Origin: UBA6168 sp964423205
GTDB taxonomy: Bacteria; Bacteroidota; Bacteroidia; Chitinophagales; Saprospiraceae
Length of the DNA stretch: 64,000 bases
Direction of reading: 5' to 3'
Assembly (NCBI GenBank): GCA_964423205.1
Contig: CAYRDX010000006.1
Span: 42,100 to 106,099, forward strand
The first letter of the stretch is position 1; every line of letters begins with the position of its first letter. Positions 34,433-43,617 of this stretch are shown here, piece by piece. The position numbers and the translations under genes are program-made. The notes below the pieces were generated by a model that saw only the letters and a program-made list of their open reading frames with translations, was not told the DNA's origin and ran no database searches.

Positions 34433-35269
34433 TTAATTTGCAGGTGCTTTTTTGATCCACTCCAGCAAGCTACCATCGTATAACTTTACTTTCTCCACTC
34501 CAACAAGGTTTTTGAAAGCAACGAATCCAACGGCTGCCCGGATGCCGGTACGACAATAAACAATTAGTTCCGTATCAGCTGTGATGTTGTGTTTTGCTGC
34601 AAGTGCTTTCAGTTCATCAACTGATTTAAAAGCACCGGAATCTGTCAAAAGGTCTTCGTGATTGATATTGATGGCACCAGGAATTCCAGCCTCGCCGTTC
34701 TTAGCTCCTGTGAATTCATCCGGAGTTCTAAAGTCAGCCATTACAAATCCTGCCTGGTCCTTATGTGCTTTCACATAATCAAAATCCACAAAAATGCCGG
34801 GGTTTAGTCTATGGTTGAACTTTGTGGCAGCTAATTTGGATGGTGCCGCAGTCAGTACAACCCTGTTTGCTCTAAATTCATTGGCATCTTTGTGCAACAG
34901 TTTTACATCGGTTGCACCCAGATACTTGAGCACCCAGTAAACCCTGGTTGAATATTTCTGTGAGCCATCGTCATACACGACGACCTTACTGTTTTCGTTA
35001 ATACCTTTTTCACCGAAATATGCGGCCAGCACATCGGCACTCTTAATGGTACCACTGGTTTTGCTATCGACAAAGAAATCACTTGGGTCAATGTTGATGG
35101 CACCTTTTATGTGGTTTACATTGTAGTTTTTAGCCTTGTTGGCATCTACCAGAACCACATCTTTCATCGCTATAAAATCCTTTACACTAATGATGTCAAC
35201 CTGTGCGTTGACCATCAAAGCAACGAGGAGAAATGCTGTCAAAAAACTTGCTATTTTGAACGTTTTCAT
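34433..35269 (-). CDS. Exported tandem-rhodanese sulfurtransferase (SseA-like)
   Basis: A 278-residue sulfurtransferase of the thiosulfate/3-mercaptopyruvate type, exported by a signal peptide ending at VNAQ. The N-terminal rhodanese domain (about 28-135) is the usual inactive one, with YDDG at the loop (100-102). The C-terminal domain (about 155-275) has VMADFRTPDEFTG and the active loop CRTGIR with Cys239 as the persulfide-forming residue. A periplasmic enzyme of this type would move sulfane sulfur from thiosulfate or persulfides to an acceptor. It stands between the porin gene (83 bases) and a small exported protein and belongs to the redox/sulfur island. Confidence 0.9.
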   Translation of the reverse strand: MKTFKIASFLTAFLLVALMVNAQVDIISVKDFIAMKDVVLVDANKAKNYNVNHIKGAINIDPSDFFVDSKTSGTIKSADVLAAYFGEKGINENSKVVVYDDGSQKYSTRVYWVLKYLGATDVKLLHKDANEFRANRVVLTAAPSKLAATKFNHRLNPGIFVDFDYVKAHKDQAGFVMADFRTPDEFTGAKNGEAGIPGAININHEDLLTDSGAFKSVDELKALAAKHNITADTELIVYCRTGIRAAVGFVAFKNLVGVEKVKLYDGSLLEWIKKAPAN

Positions 35270-35352
35270 TTTTTCTAAAGTTTGTTGAAAGAGACAAGAC
35301 TTACTCAGTATTCATAATGAACTTTGTCATCAGGATACGAGGAAGTTTATGT

Positions 35353-36447
35353 TTAGAATACTATTTGCACTTGTACCAGGAAGGCATCGTTTTTCACTTC
35401 CACTTTGCTACTTTCTTCCGCATTGTACAGATAGTTAAGTTGAACTCTTGTCCATTCGTTAAAGAAATAATTCAGACCATAGGTGATGGTGTTTATTTGG
35501 TCGTCCAACACATCAGTTTTAAGATTGGGGTCGTAGTTTTCATATTTGATGACTGGTTGGATGTTCCATGGTGTCATATATGCTCCCATAACCATAAATC
35601 CGCGGCGATCAACTGAGCCTTTATGTGTTTCCACAGGAACTCCGCAGCCTCCACCGGTTGTATAGGAACCTTTATCAGCGCCACTGATTACTTCACCCTG
35701 TACCACCAGGCCTTTGTATTTTAATTCCACGTCAAAAGCGAGGCGCTTCCGCTCATCATCTTCTTCAGCAGTTGGGTCGAGGGCTGGATGCTTGCCAAAG
35801 CGGTAGCTGGCTCCAAAAGTGATGAATTCAAATGGGTGAAAAGTGAGTCGTCCGACAACATCCTTTTTACGGTTGTTGTCGCTGATGTTTTGTCCGGTGC
35901 CATTGAGTACTGCAAACTGATAGCCGAACAGGTTTTGAGTCTTTGAACCAAACAGGGATAGCGTATCAGTACCACCTGATACCACAAACCCAAAGTCCCG
36001 GATCGGGGCTGCCAACACGTTGGCAGCGTTTGACCTGTTGATGGTGTACAATTTATGGCAGGCAGTGCCGCCTACCTCAAGGCCAAATGGATTTTTGAAT
36101 TGGCCAACAGATACCTTGGCAAATTTTGAAAAGCGGTTGTAGCTGATGAAGGCATCACAAATGTAAGGCCCGTTTAGTGTTGGACTCAACTCTGCAAGAG
36201 CGTAATAGCTGAAATCATAAGGGATACTTCCTGTTACACCAATACGAAGACGGTTGAAATAGAATGAGTTTTTATCTCTTGATTTTCCGAGTACGTCCGT
36301 ACCCAGGAAATCATACCTGAATTCCGGTTGAAGGTATCCGATAACTTTAACGCCTTCCCCATCTCCCGAGTCCATGCATCCTTGCGCAAGAATATAACCC
36401 GGCAATAGGAAAGTTGCCATTAACAGGATTAGAAAAATCTTTTTCAT
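35353..36447 (-). CDS. OprO/OprP-like porin
   Basis: An outer-membrane porin of the phosphate-selective OprO/P type, 364 residues from the ATG at 36447. The frame is open for 15 codons further upstream but the signal peptide (MKKIFLILLMATFLLPG, cleaved near LAQ) starts here. Typical phrases are RDKNSFYFNRLRIGVTGSI, KVSVGQFKNPFGLE, alternating amphipathic strands such as FITFGASYRFGK and a C-terminal strand with aromatic end (AFLVQVQIVF). Relatives import phosphate and other oxyanions. Its place between a rhodanese lipoprotein and a sulfurtransferase suggests passage of a sulfur or selenium oxyanion, or a barrel for an electron conduit; this is inference. Confidence 0.85.
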   Translation of the reverse strand: MKKIFLILLMATFLLPGYILAQGCMDSGDGEGVKVIGYLQPEFRYDFLGTDVLGKSRDKNSFYFNRLRIGVTGSIPYDFSYYALAELSPTLNGPYICDAFISYNRFSKFAKVSVGQFKNPFGLEVGGTACHKLYTINRSNAANVLAAPIRDFGFVVSGGTDTLSLFGSKTQNLFGYQFAVLNGTGQNISDNNRKKDVVGRLTFHPFEFITFGASYRFGKHPALDPTAEEDDERKRLAFDVELKYKGLVVQGEVISGADKGSYTTGGGCGVPVETHKGSVDRRGFMVMGAYMTPWNIQPVIKYENYDPNLKTDVLDDQINTITYGLNYFFNEWTRVQLNYLYNAEESSKVEVKNDAFLVQVQIVF

Positions 36448-36523
36448 GATCGTTAGTTTTGGAATGTGTTGATAAGGATGGCAATGGTGCACCGCTTTGC
36501 GCGGCGGTACTTTGATTGGGCCG

Positions 36524-36563
36524 GTTGTACAAGCTGTTTTAAAATGTCAACAGCCTGTACAAC
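36524..36563. promoter_or_regulatory. Intercistronic hairpin before the porin gene
   Basis: GTTGTACAAGCTGTT (36524-36538) and AACAGCCTGTACAAC (36549-36563) form 15-base arms with one mismatch around a 10-base loop. No T run follows on the leftward strand, so it looks like an mRNA processing or stabilising hairpin between the rhodanese and porin genes and not a terminator. Confidence 0.6.
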
Positions 36564-36611
36564 TAACTCCTTTTCAATTTCGAAAAACTGTATGAATGCT
36601 AAAGTGCCTGA

Positions 36612-37616
36612 TTACTTAGGACCAAAATATTTACCGGTAGAATCGTAGTAACCGAAGTTGCAAACACTACCGGAACCGGTACCCATCCAGGTAGAGGCTT
36701 TCTGAGAACCAGCCAACATTTGTGTGTGGATAATACTGTTTGCACCGTAAAGCATGCTCCTTGTATTGTAACCTAATACATCCAACCAGGCATTGATGAT
36801 GGCAGAAGTTTGACCTGTGTAGCAATAGGTGACAATTGTCTTGGAAGGATCGAGCAGGTGCAGTCCGTCCAGTTTCAGTTCAGTATCGATGCGATAAGAA
36901 CCTTTCACGCCACCAAATTCTTTGCGGACAGCATCCGGCCACCTGTTATTGATGAAATAGTTCTCTGGGTTGGCAAGTATTACATCTTTGGTCAGACCCC
37001 ACTCAGTCTTTGCTAAAGCCGCAGTAATACGGTCCTTAAGGATGGATTCTCCATCAGTTTTACCTGTAGCCAGTTTGGGAAGGGGGAAGCTTCCGTTCGG
37101 TTTTGGAGGATCGTTTGTCCAGTTTGCAGAAGTAAAATTACCGGCATTTGATTTCCACCTGCCAGCCAGATTATCGTGCCAGCATGCCATACCCCACTTC
37201 AAACTGTATGCTTCTTTCTTCAACAAACGCAACATACCTACAGCGCGTGCTGAAGTTTGTCCGGTATAGCAAACAACGAGGATAGGCTTCGTGCCAGCTT
37301 TGTTGGCCTCAGTAACGACATTGACTAATGTAGAGTTAACTGCGCCTTTAATAGCACCTGCGTCAAAATCAACTTTGGCTCTCAGGTCAATGATGTAATA
37401 GCTGGGAAGAGAGTAATCAGTTGTATTTACTCCGAGGGCGGTACCTGATCTTATCCAGCCGGTAAGAATAGCAGGAATATCCAGATTGTTATCAGCAATG
37501 TATTTTGTCAATACAGCGAATTCATCAACCTTGGGTCCTTCATCTTCTTTTTTGCAATTGGTCAGTACCATTACTGGCACTAAAAACATGATTAGGAATT
37601 TTACAAAGTTCTTCAT
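36612..37616 (-). CDS. Tandem-rhodanese lipoprotein with two active loops
   Basis: A 334-residue lipoprotein; start at the ATG at 37616, signal ending at the lipobox VLTNC (Cys21). Two rhodanese domains follow, each with the same active loop CYTGQTSA: Cys116 in VVCYTGQTSARAVGML and Cys265 in YCYTGQTSAIINAW. Most two-domain rhodaneses keep only one cysteine, so two live sites in one chain is unusual. Between them lies an insert with WKSNAGNFTSANWTNDPP. It is the first gene of the leftward operon with porin and sulfurtransferase. From memory, the extH gene of the Geobacter extHIJKL conduit also encodes a rhodanese-type lipoprotein beside a barrel; homology here is untested. Confidence 0.85.
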   Translation of the reverse strand: MKNFVKFLIMFLVPVMVLTNCKKEDEGPKVDEFAVLTKYIADNNLDIPAILTGWIRSGTALGVNTTDYSLPSYYIIDLRAKVDFDAGAIKGAVNSTLVNVVTEANKAGTKPILVVCYTGQTSARAVGMLRLLKKEAYSLKWGMACWHDNLAGRWKSNAGNFTSANWTNDPPKPNGSFPLPKLATGKTDGESILKDRITAALAKTEWGLTKDVILANPENYFINNRWPDAVRKEFGGVKGSYRIDTELKLDGLHLLDPSKTIVTYCYTGQTSAIINAWLDVLGYNTRSMLYGANSIIHTQMLAGSQKASTWMGTGSGSVCNFGYYDSTGKYFGPK

Positions 37617-38227
37617 GGCAAAAATTGTTTTGCATCGTTCCACGAGATTGAAGGATTATGGCCATAATCCTCCAAACCCGCGGCAACGGTACATGCTTTC
37701 TTGAGTTTAGATTCAAATTTTCCCTAGGGATAGCGAATGTAAACTATGTGCTAACACAGGTAATTGAAAGCTGTCATTAGGCTTAGTGATTAATGTCAGA
37801 ATAATCTTTGGATTAACAGTACGTACATTTAATTCTCAAGAAGATTCAAATACTTTGGGATTTGAATTTTTAATTATCAAAAACTCATAACATCAATAAA
37901 ATCAATTACTTGAGTCACAAAATTATGTTTTGAATTAATAAGCTGAATTTTCTGGGTCTGAACAATTGTTTTGCTTCAATTTCTAACCTGCAGGGCTGAA
38001 TGCTAAAAAAGACGGTTTTAGTAAAAAAGCAATAAAGTGATACTTGTCACAATTGAAGCCTTGAAAGGAGTAAATAATGAGTCGGTATATGGAATAAAAA
38101 TAGTGGAGGAAAAATGCAGCTTATTAGGCTTGATTTTCAGCTGAAGAATTGACCTGACGACATACATAATGAGATAAAATGATGGCTCCATTATCAAGAT
38201 AAAAATCAACTATTACCTTTGGCGCTT
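37617..38227. promoter_or_regulatory. Divergent control region with two palindromes
   Basis: No gene is seen. AGGATTATGGCCATAATCCT (37652-37671) is a perfect 20-base palindrome 35 bases before the rhodanese lipoprotein ATG, well placed for a dimeric regulator or a leader hairpin. AGTGATACTTGTCACA (38036-38051) matches the Crp/Fnr pattern TGTGA-N6-TCACA except at the first base and so resembles the site at 31227. TACCTTTG (38214-38221) is a TAnnTTTG box only six bases before the glycosyltransferase ATG, which would give a very short or leaderless mRNA. Confidence 0.5.
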
Positions 38228-39007
38228 ATGAAAGAAAGTACTCCATTAGTTACGGTTATTACAGTCACATTTAACAGTGGTTCCAAACTCGAAGGAACTA
38301 TCAGAAGCGTGCTGGAGCAGCATTATGAGTATATAGAATATCTCATTGTGGATGGTGCTTCATCAGATCAAACCCTGGATGTTATTAAGACTTGGGAGGC
38401 CGGAAATGAACGGCAAACTCAGCCTAAAATCTTCAGGTGGATAAGTGAACCGGACAATGGGCTGTATGGTGCCATGAATAAAGCACTTCGGATGGCAACA
38501 GGAGAATTTGTTCTTTTCCTGAATGCGGGTGACCACTTCTTTTCTCCGGAAACCGTTGGCGACTTAATGCAAAAAGCCGAAAATTCAACTGATGTAATCT
38601 ACGGTGAAGTAATGCTGGTGGACGAAAACCGGAATCATCTTGGAACGAGAAGCGAATTGACAACTCAAAAGTTACCTGCTGAATTGAACTGGAAAAGCCT
38701 GCAAATGGGCATGGTGGTGTGCCATCAGGCATTTTTAGTCAGAAGGAGCCTTGCGCCATTTTATTTAGCCAATAATCTTGCTGCAGATATTGACTGGGTG
38801 ATCGAGGTGCTCAAAAAAAGCAGTAAAACAGTGAATAGTGGATTAGTGGTTGCTGAATTCCTTACGGGTGGTGTATCCAAGCAAAAGCACCGGCTATCTC
38901 TGTACGACAGATTTGTAATCCTGCAAAAACACTTTGGATTTTTACCCAATCTGTGGAATCACCTGCTGATTGTGCTCAGGTCGCTGTTTTCCAGAATAGG
39001 ATATTAA
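38228..39007 (+). CDS. Family 2 glycosyltransferase
   Basis: A 259-residue GT2 (GT-A fold) transferase without membrane helices, likely active at the inner face of the membrane in making surface glycans. Motifs are VTVITVTFNSGSKLEGTIRSVLEQ, LIVDGASSDQT, the DxD-like region SEPDNGLYGAMNKALRMATGEFVLFLNAGD and the acceptor-side segment VCHQAFLVRR. This is the WcaA/colanic-acid-like type often found in O-antigen and exopolysaccharide clusters, but no such cluster is here. Start: ATG at 38228, since an in-frame TTG three codons earlier lies in the promoter box. Its stop codon overlaps that of the convergent giant gene (39004-39007). Confidence 0.9.
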   Translation: MKESTPLVTVITVTFNSGSKLEGTIRSVLEQHYEYIEYLIVDGASSDQTLDVIKTWEAGNERQTQPKIFRWISEPDNGLYGAMNKALRMATGEFVLFLNAGDHFFSPETVGDLMQKAENSTDVIYGEVMLVDENRNHLGTRSELTTQKLPAELNWKSLQMGMVVCHQAFLVRRSLAPFYLANNLAADIDWVIEVLKKSSKTVNSGLVVAEFLTGGVSKQKHRLSLYDRFVILQKHFGFLPNLWNHLLIVLRSLFSRIGY

Positions 39008-42000
39008 CGCAATAGCGTCACATCTCCCCTGTACAATAGTTTTCGTCCATCAATGTATTCCGCTTCTATTAGGTACAGAAACACGCCAGATTTAACTTTT
39101 TGACCTCTGAACCGCCCATCCCAACCAAGGCTGCCATCCGGGCTTGGTGGCTGATTTAACACCTCATACATCAATTCACCCCAACGGTCGTAAATCCTGA
39201 AGAAATTGATTTGTGAAACTCCAAGCCCGGTGAAGAGCTGGAACTTGTCATTGATACCATCGTCATTAGGTGAGAAAGCATTTGGGATGAAAATATTTCG
39301 CTTTTTCTCCACATCCACATAAACATTGGCAGAGGCTGTGCATCCGTTGGCATCCTTTACAGTGAGTTTGTAAGTCTGTGACTTAAGTGCATTTACGATG
39401 GGGTTTTTGCAATTGGAACAAGACAATTGGGTAGAAGGTGTCCATCCAAAACTGTCGATAGGAACAGAGGATACTATGTCGGGAATTAACCTTGTAAGTG
39501 TGTCCCCGAGTTGTATCTCGACAACTTTTGGCAAATTAATAGACAACTCCAAAGGCTCTTTGATGACAATGACGGAGTCCCTCGAACATAAATTGACGAC
39601 ATCGATTACGGTGATGGTATGTGAACCCGCAAATACAGAACTCGGAGATTTTATCTGGCGGTTTATTCCCCCATTGATGGAATACTGGTACACCGAGGGC
39701 CTGCCGCCCCATACTGAGTCCACACTCAAGAATGTGTTGCCCCCAAAACATTTGATTGGGGTTATATTTCCAAAAGAAAACCGTATTGGTGCCGGTTCGT
39801 TTATTGTCCAGGTCAGGCTATCGGTGCACCCTTTCTGGTCGATTGCTGTAACGGAATACACACCGGAAGCCAGGTTTTTCACACTTGTTGCTGTTGGCTG
39901 TGCAATGCCATTTTTCCATAAGTATTGAAGCCCACCTAGGCTAATGTTTCCTCCTTGCGAAACGACAGCAATGCTACCATTTTTATCCCCTGGACAAGTG
40001 ACATCCATTGTACCGGTTGGGTCGATGAATACATCCAGTACGTCAGGTTGGGTTACACTGACTCTATGTGTGAATATGCAATTCTTTGCATCAACAATAA
40101 GTGCTGTATAATTTCCAGCTAAAAGGCTGTCGCGAGTTCTGCCCACTCTCCCATCAGCCCATGATATGTTATAGGGGCCTCTTCCTCCTGAGGGTGAAAG
40201 GGTGACTGAACCATCTGCTTTTCCAGCACAACTGACATTGTTTATGCTGGCCCCAGGCACAATAGGAGAGGGCGAAGGCACGTTCACCCGGAAAGTATCG
40301 AAACAGATTCCATCTGATACAACAACCCATTGTTGCCCGCGACAGAGTTTATTGGCCGCATTTGCAGCTGCATTATTTGCGCTTTCTCCGCTCTGCCATT
40401 GAAAGTTGAATGTACCGGTTTTTCCATCGCTGTAATTTGCTGTCGCAATGGCTTTTCCGTCGCATCCCTGAGCTCCGCTGTAGCAACTTACGGAATCGAT
40501 ACCACTGAAAGCAACTGCTATAGCTGCAGGGTCACTTAACAAAAGCAGGGTGTCTTTCTTACAACCGTTATCATCGGTAATGGTCACGGTGTAATTACCT
40601 GCTTTGATGCTGGCTAAAACATTGAGACCAGAACCACTCGCTCCGGTTGACCATTGAAAGAAGTAAGGACTTTTTCCTCCACTGACTGAAAGAGACAGCG
40701 AGCCACCAGCCAAGCCGGGGCATACGGGACTTGTCCGGTTAACAGACATAAGTGAAATAGGTGGCGACGACTTAACTTCTGCGGTATCGATTACTTTACA
40801 ACCTGCTGCATCAGTTATGGTAAGCGTATAGAATCCTACGCCCAAACCACTTTGCAGAGTACCATTACCTCCATTTGACCAGGCATATCCAGTTATGGGT
40901 GAACCTCCGGCTGCAGCAACAACCTGAAGGACACCATTTTTACTGTCAGGACATGCCACTATGTGGTCATTGAATTGTTGAACCGTAGGTGGCGCAGGGG
41001 CCGTAATATTAAACTTGACAGAGTCAACACAGGAAAGCGCATCTGTAACTGTAACAGAGTATGTGCCGGCACTTAGTCCTGTCAATACAGAGTCATTAGC
41101 ATTTGTGTTCCATTTGTACTGGTAGGGTGCAGTCCCTCCAGTTCCTCTAATTGCCAGACTGCCATCCTTTCCAGGAGAGCAGGATTCATTTGTTTGCGCA
41201 GTTGTGACAGCAGTCAGTTTTGGTGGAGATACAATTTTAAATGTAGTGTCTATGTGACAACCACTGGTATCTCTCATAATCAGCTGATAGGTTCCAACAC
41301 AAAGTCCATTCAGGGTAATGCTGTTATTGGTTGTGNNNNNNNNNNCGGGTGGCGGTGGCGGTGGCGGTAAACCAAACCATTGAAAGTTATAAGGTAGTGA
41401 CGCAGGGCCACCGGTCGTATTGCCGGAGGCAAAAATGCTGCCGCTGCAGTCGTTAATGCAGTCGAGGTTTTTGACGACTGCGTTGATACTCAGCACTCTT
41501 TTTGCAGGCAGAAAAATGTCCTGTTGATTAATGCAGCCTGCACTGTCCACAATCTTTAAAGGATGTACTGCTGAAGCTCTTCCGTTTAGGGAAAAGCGGT
41601 CCCTGACGACCTGAATTCCCGGCGGTGGACCTACTGATGGCCAATTGATGATGTAGTCGCCATTATTGTCGGGCGTACCACCTGTTACCAGAACGTGAAT
41701 ATTTCCGTCTTCTTTACCAGAACATGATGCAGTATCAATAGTGACACTGACAATGAGAGCAGGAGGTTGTGGCAGAACCGTATTGTTGGTAATTGTACAA
41801 CCGGTAACCCGGTCTGTTACGGTGACTGAATACCCACCTGCCGGAATATTTGGAAGGCTGAGAACTGTGTCACCCGTACTCCACAAATATCGATAAGAAG
41901 ATAAAGGATTTGAGACAACTGTTGTATCAAGAACAAGTTTTGAAATGATACTACCTCTTTGGCCATTACATTGAGGAAGGTTTTCCGTTAGTAAAATGTT

Positions 42001-43617
42001 GAGAATTGGTGGGGAAAGCACTTTGATTTCCTTGGTTGAAATCAGTTGGGGGGATGAAGCATCAGTAATCGTTACGCTATAGGTACCTGCACTCAGATTA
42101 GGTATCAGGTAGTTCCCGCCTTCCAGAGGTATCGTAGCCGGCCCACCTGTCGGACCACCCGTTGTTAAGTTTCTCCATCGCACCTCGTAAGGTGCTGTGC
42201 CTCCGGTTACCCGCACCGTCAACCTGCCGTCGGCTGCTCCTGAACATTTCACGCTGTCTTGCTGTAAGGTGACCTGGAGGGCTGATGCAGAAAGGCAAAC
42301 TTTGCCGTTCACACCATTAAATCCCAGCCTGCTGCCAGCGCCCGTTACGATTTCTATTTCCGTTACTTTTGGTACTTCGGAAAACTTGATGTCAGAACAA
42401 TTACCACTGTTGCCAATGGCTTTAAAGCACATTTCATACAGTGCTGTGCTTTGCGGAAGCGACACTCCGACACCTGCCAAATTGAACCAGGACAAAATCA
42501 GTGTATCGGTGTTTTTTATGTTAAAAAGTGAACCGTCAAAGTTGGGGAGAGATTTGGTCAAATTCTTTACACCGGTAAATTGCAAAACACTCTTGTCCCA
42601 GGTAACCATGTATTGCATAGATACAATGTTGTTGAAACCTCCCTCATTGGTCACTTTCACGCAAATCGTATCATTCGGAACCACGGTGCCGTTTTGGATG
42701 CTCTGTGACTGAGCTACACAACTGGACATATTCATCAGAAAGCTATTCACAGTGCAATTGCGGCCATCAGTTACTGATATAACGTAAATGGCGGGAACAG
42801 GGACTTTGAAGGATACTGTTTCACCATGTCTGTAAGGGCCACCAATGAGTTGTCCTTTAATAGTTGAGTCCGATTGATTAACAATGGAAATTTTGTAAAA
42901 GCTGCTGTCAAATTCCGGCAGGCCTCCACTCAAAACAAAAGTGCCCTGGCATCCACTCAGACCTGTATTGGTATTTTGATTCCTGGCTTTTAGCTCATTC
43001 AGGTAAACAACAGCAAAAGCTTCATTGATATTTAGGTTTGTACATGGTCCGTTTTCCGAGGTGATGGGGTCATTTTCGTATTTCCTGTTTGCAAAATCGT
43101 CGATGGTTAGTGGTGCCATCCAGACCATTACCGGTTTGCCACTATTGAAAAAGTTCTGAATACTGCCATCATTTATGAGGGTAATATCTCCGTTAGAATT
43201 ACCACCTGGAGTAAAATGAATCCCATCGACAGGAACCGGGTTTTTCAAAATGCAGGCATCACTTAGTATGGTAGTCTTGTTTGGGCCCGAAATTGTTGGT
43301 TTACATTTGAAGAACCCGTAGGTAATACCTGGCAAAGTTCCCGAATTTGGGTCTCCGCTCAGGTTTGCATCGTTGTTGTGTTTAATATCGAGTTCATCGC
43401 CAAAACAGAGGTAAAGCGTATCCCGGATTACATCATTGCTGCTTCCAATGTGATTTTGCAGTTTTACAGTACCTGCCTTTTGATCGGCACAAGTAAGACC
43501 AGTGCGAAAGCTTCCATCCCGACCACCTTGTTGAACAGAAATGTTAACAGGTGTTTGCCCGAAAAGCGGGTATAATCCAAGTAACAAGAAAATTGTAAGT
43601 ATAAACCGGTGCTGCAT
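39004..43617 (-). CDS. Giant SprB-repeat protein with T9SS type B sorting domain
   Basis: A ~1537-residue cell-surface protein secreted by the type IX system. After a signal peptide (ending near PLFG-Q) comes a ~280-residue N-terminal part, then a cohesin-like beta domain (around 305-445: TICVKVTNEGGFNNIVSMQYMV), then about eleven SprB-like repeats of ~80-90 residues, each on the plan CxGxxDGxxxVxxxGGxxPYxxxW ... GxYxVTVTDxxGC, then the C-terminal domain IFIPNAFSPNDDGINDKF ... YDRWGELMYEV ... GVFLYLIEAEYIDG. That ending is the CHU_C/gliding-associated signal for T9SS. SprB-type proteins are mobile surface adhesins. Ten N at 41336-41345 interrupt a poly-proline stretch, so the exact length is uncertain. 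Confidence 0.92.
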   Translation of the reverse strand: MQHRFILTIFLLLGLYPLFGQTPVNISVQQGGRDGSFRTGLTCADQKAGTVKLQNHIGSSNDVIRDTLYLCFGDELDIKHNNDANLSGDPNSGTLPGITYGFFKCKPTISGPNKTTILSDACILKNPVPVDGIHFTPGGNSNGDITLINDGSIQNFFNSGKPVMVWMAPLTIDDFANRKYENDPITSENGPCTNLNINEAFAVVYLNELKARNQNTNTGLSGCQGTFVLSGGLPEFDSSFYKISIVNQSDSTIKGQLIGGPYRHGETVSFKVPVPAIYVISVTDGRNCTVNSFLMNMSSCVAQSQSIQNGTVVPNDTICVKVTNEGGFNNIVSMQYMVTWDKSVLQFTGVKNLTKSLPNFDGSLFNIKNTDTLILSWFNLAGVGVSLPQSTALYEMCFKAIGNSGNCSDIKFSEVPKVTEIEIVTGAGSRLGFNGVNGKVCLSASALQVTLQQDSVKCSGAADGRLTVRVTGGTAPYEVRWRNLTTGGPTGGPATIPLEGGNYLIPNLSAGTYSVTITDASSPQLISTKEIKVLSPPILNILLTENLPQCNGQRGSIISKLVLDTTVVSNPLSSYRYLWSTGDTVLSLPNIPAGGYSVTVTDRVTGCTITNNTVLPQPPALIVSVTIDTASCSGKEDGNIHVLVTGGTPDNNGDYIINWPSVGPPPGIQVVRDRFSLNGRASAVHPLKIVDSAGCINQQDIFLPAKRVLSINAVVKNLDCINDCSGSIFASGNTTGGPASLPYNFQWFGLPPPPPPPXXXXTTNNSITLNGLCVGTYQLIMRDTSGCHIDTTFKIVSPPKLTAVTTAQTNESCSPGKDGSLAIRGTGGTAPYQYKWNTNANDSVLTGLSAGTYSVTVTDALSCVDSVKFNITAPAPPTVQQFNDHIVACPDSKNGVLQVVAAAGGSPITGYAWSNGGNGTLQSGLGVGFYTLTITDAAGCKVIDTAEVKSSPPISLMSVNRTSPVCPGLAGGSLSLSVSGGKSPYFFQWSTGASGSGLNVLASIKAGNYTVTITDDNGCKKDTLLLLSDPAAIAVAFSGIDSVSCYSGAQGCDGKAIATANYSDGKTGTFNFQWQSGESANNAAANAANKLCRGQQWVVVSDGICFDTFRVNVPSPSPIVPGASINNVSCAGKADGSVTLSPSGGRGPYNISWADGRVGRTRDSLLAGNYTALIVDAKNCIFTHRVSVTQPDVLDVFIDPTGTMDVTCPGDKNGSIAVVSQGGNISLGGLQYLWKNGIAQPTATSVKNLASGVYSVTAIDQKGCTDSLTWTINEPAPIRFSFGNITPIKCFGGNTFLSVDSVWGGRPSVYQYSINGGINRQIKSPSSVFAGSHTITVIDVVNLCSRDSVIVIKEPLELSINLPKVVEIQLGDTLTRLIPDIVSSVPIDSFGWTPSTQLSCSNCKNPIVNALKSQTYKLTVKDANGCTASANVYVDVEKKRNIFIPNAFSPNDDGINDKFQLFTGLGVSQINFFRIYDRWGELMYEVLNQPPSPDGSLGWDGRFRGQKVKSGVFLYLIEAEYIDGRKLLYRGDVTLLR
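41336..41345. other. Assembly gap of 10 N inside the giant gene
   Basis: Ten N stand next to a GGTGGC repeat that encodes polyproline on the leftward strand. The reading frame is open on both sides as assembled, but the true number of repeat units is unknown. Confidence 0.95.

Noticed and set aside
39398..39928. Open frames of 170+ codons antisense to the giant SprB-repeat gene (also 42197-42712)
   Set aside because: The leftward frame has clear domain structure and a T9SS tail; the antisense products are compositionally odd and have no start context.
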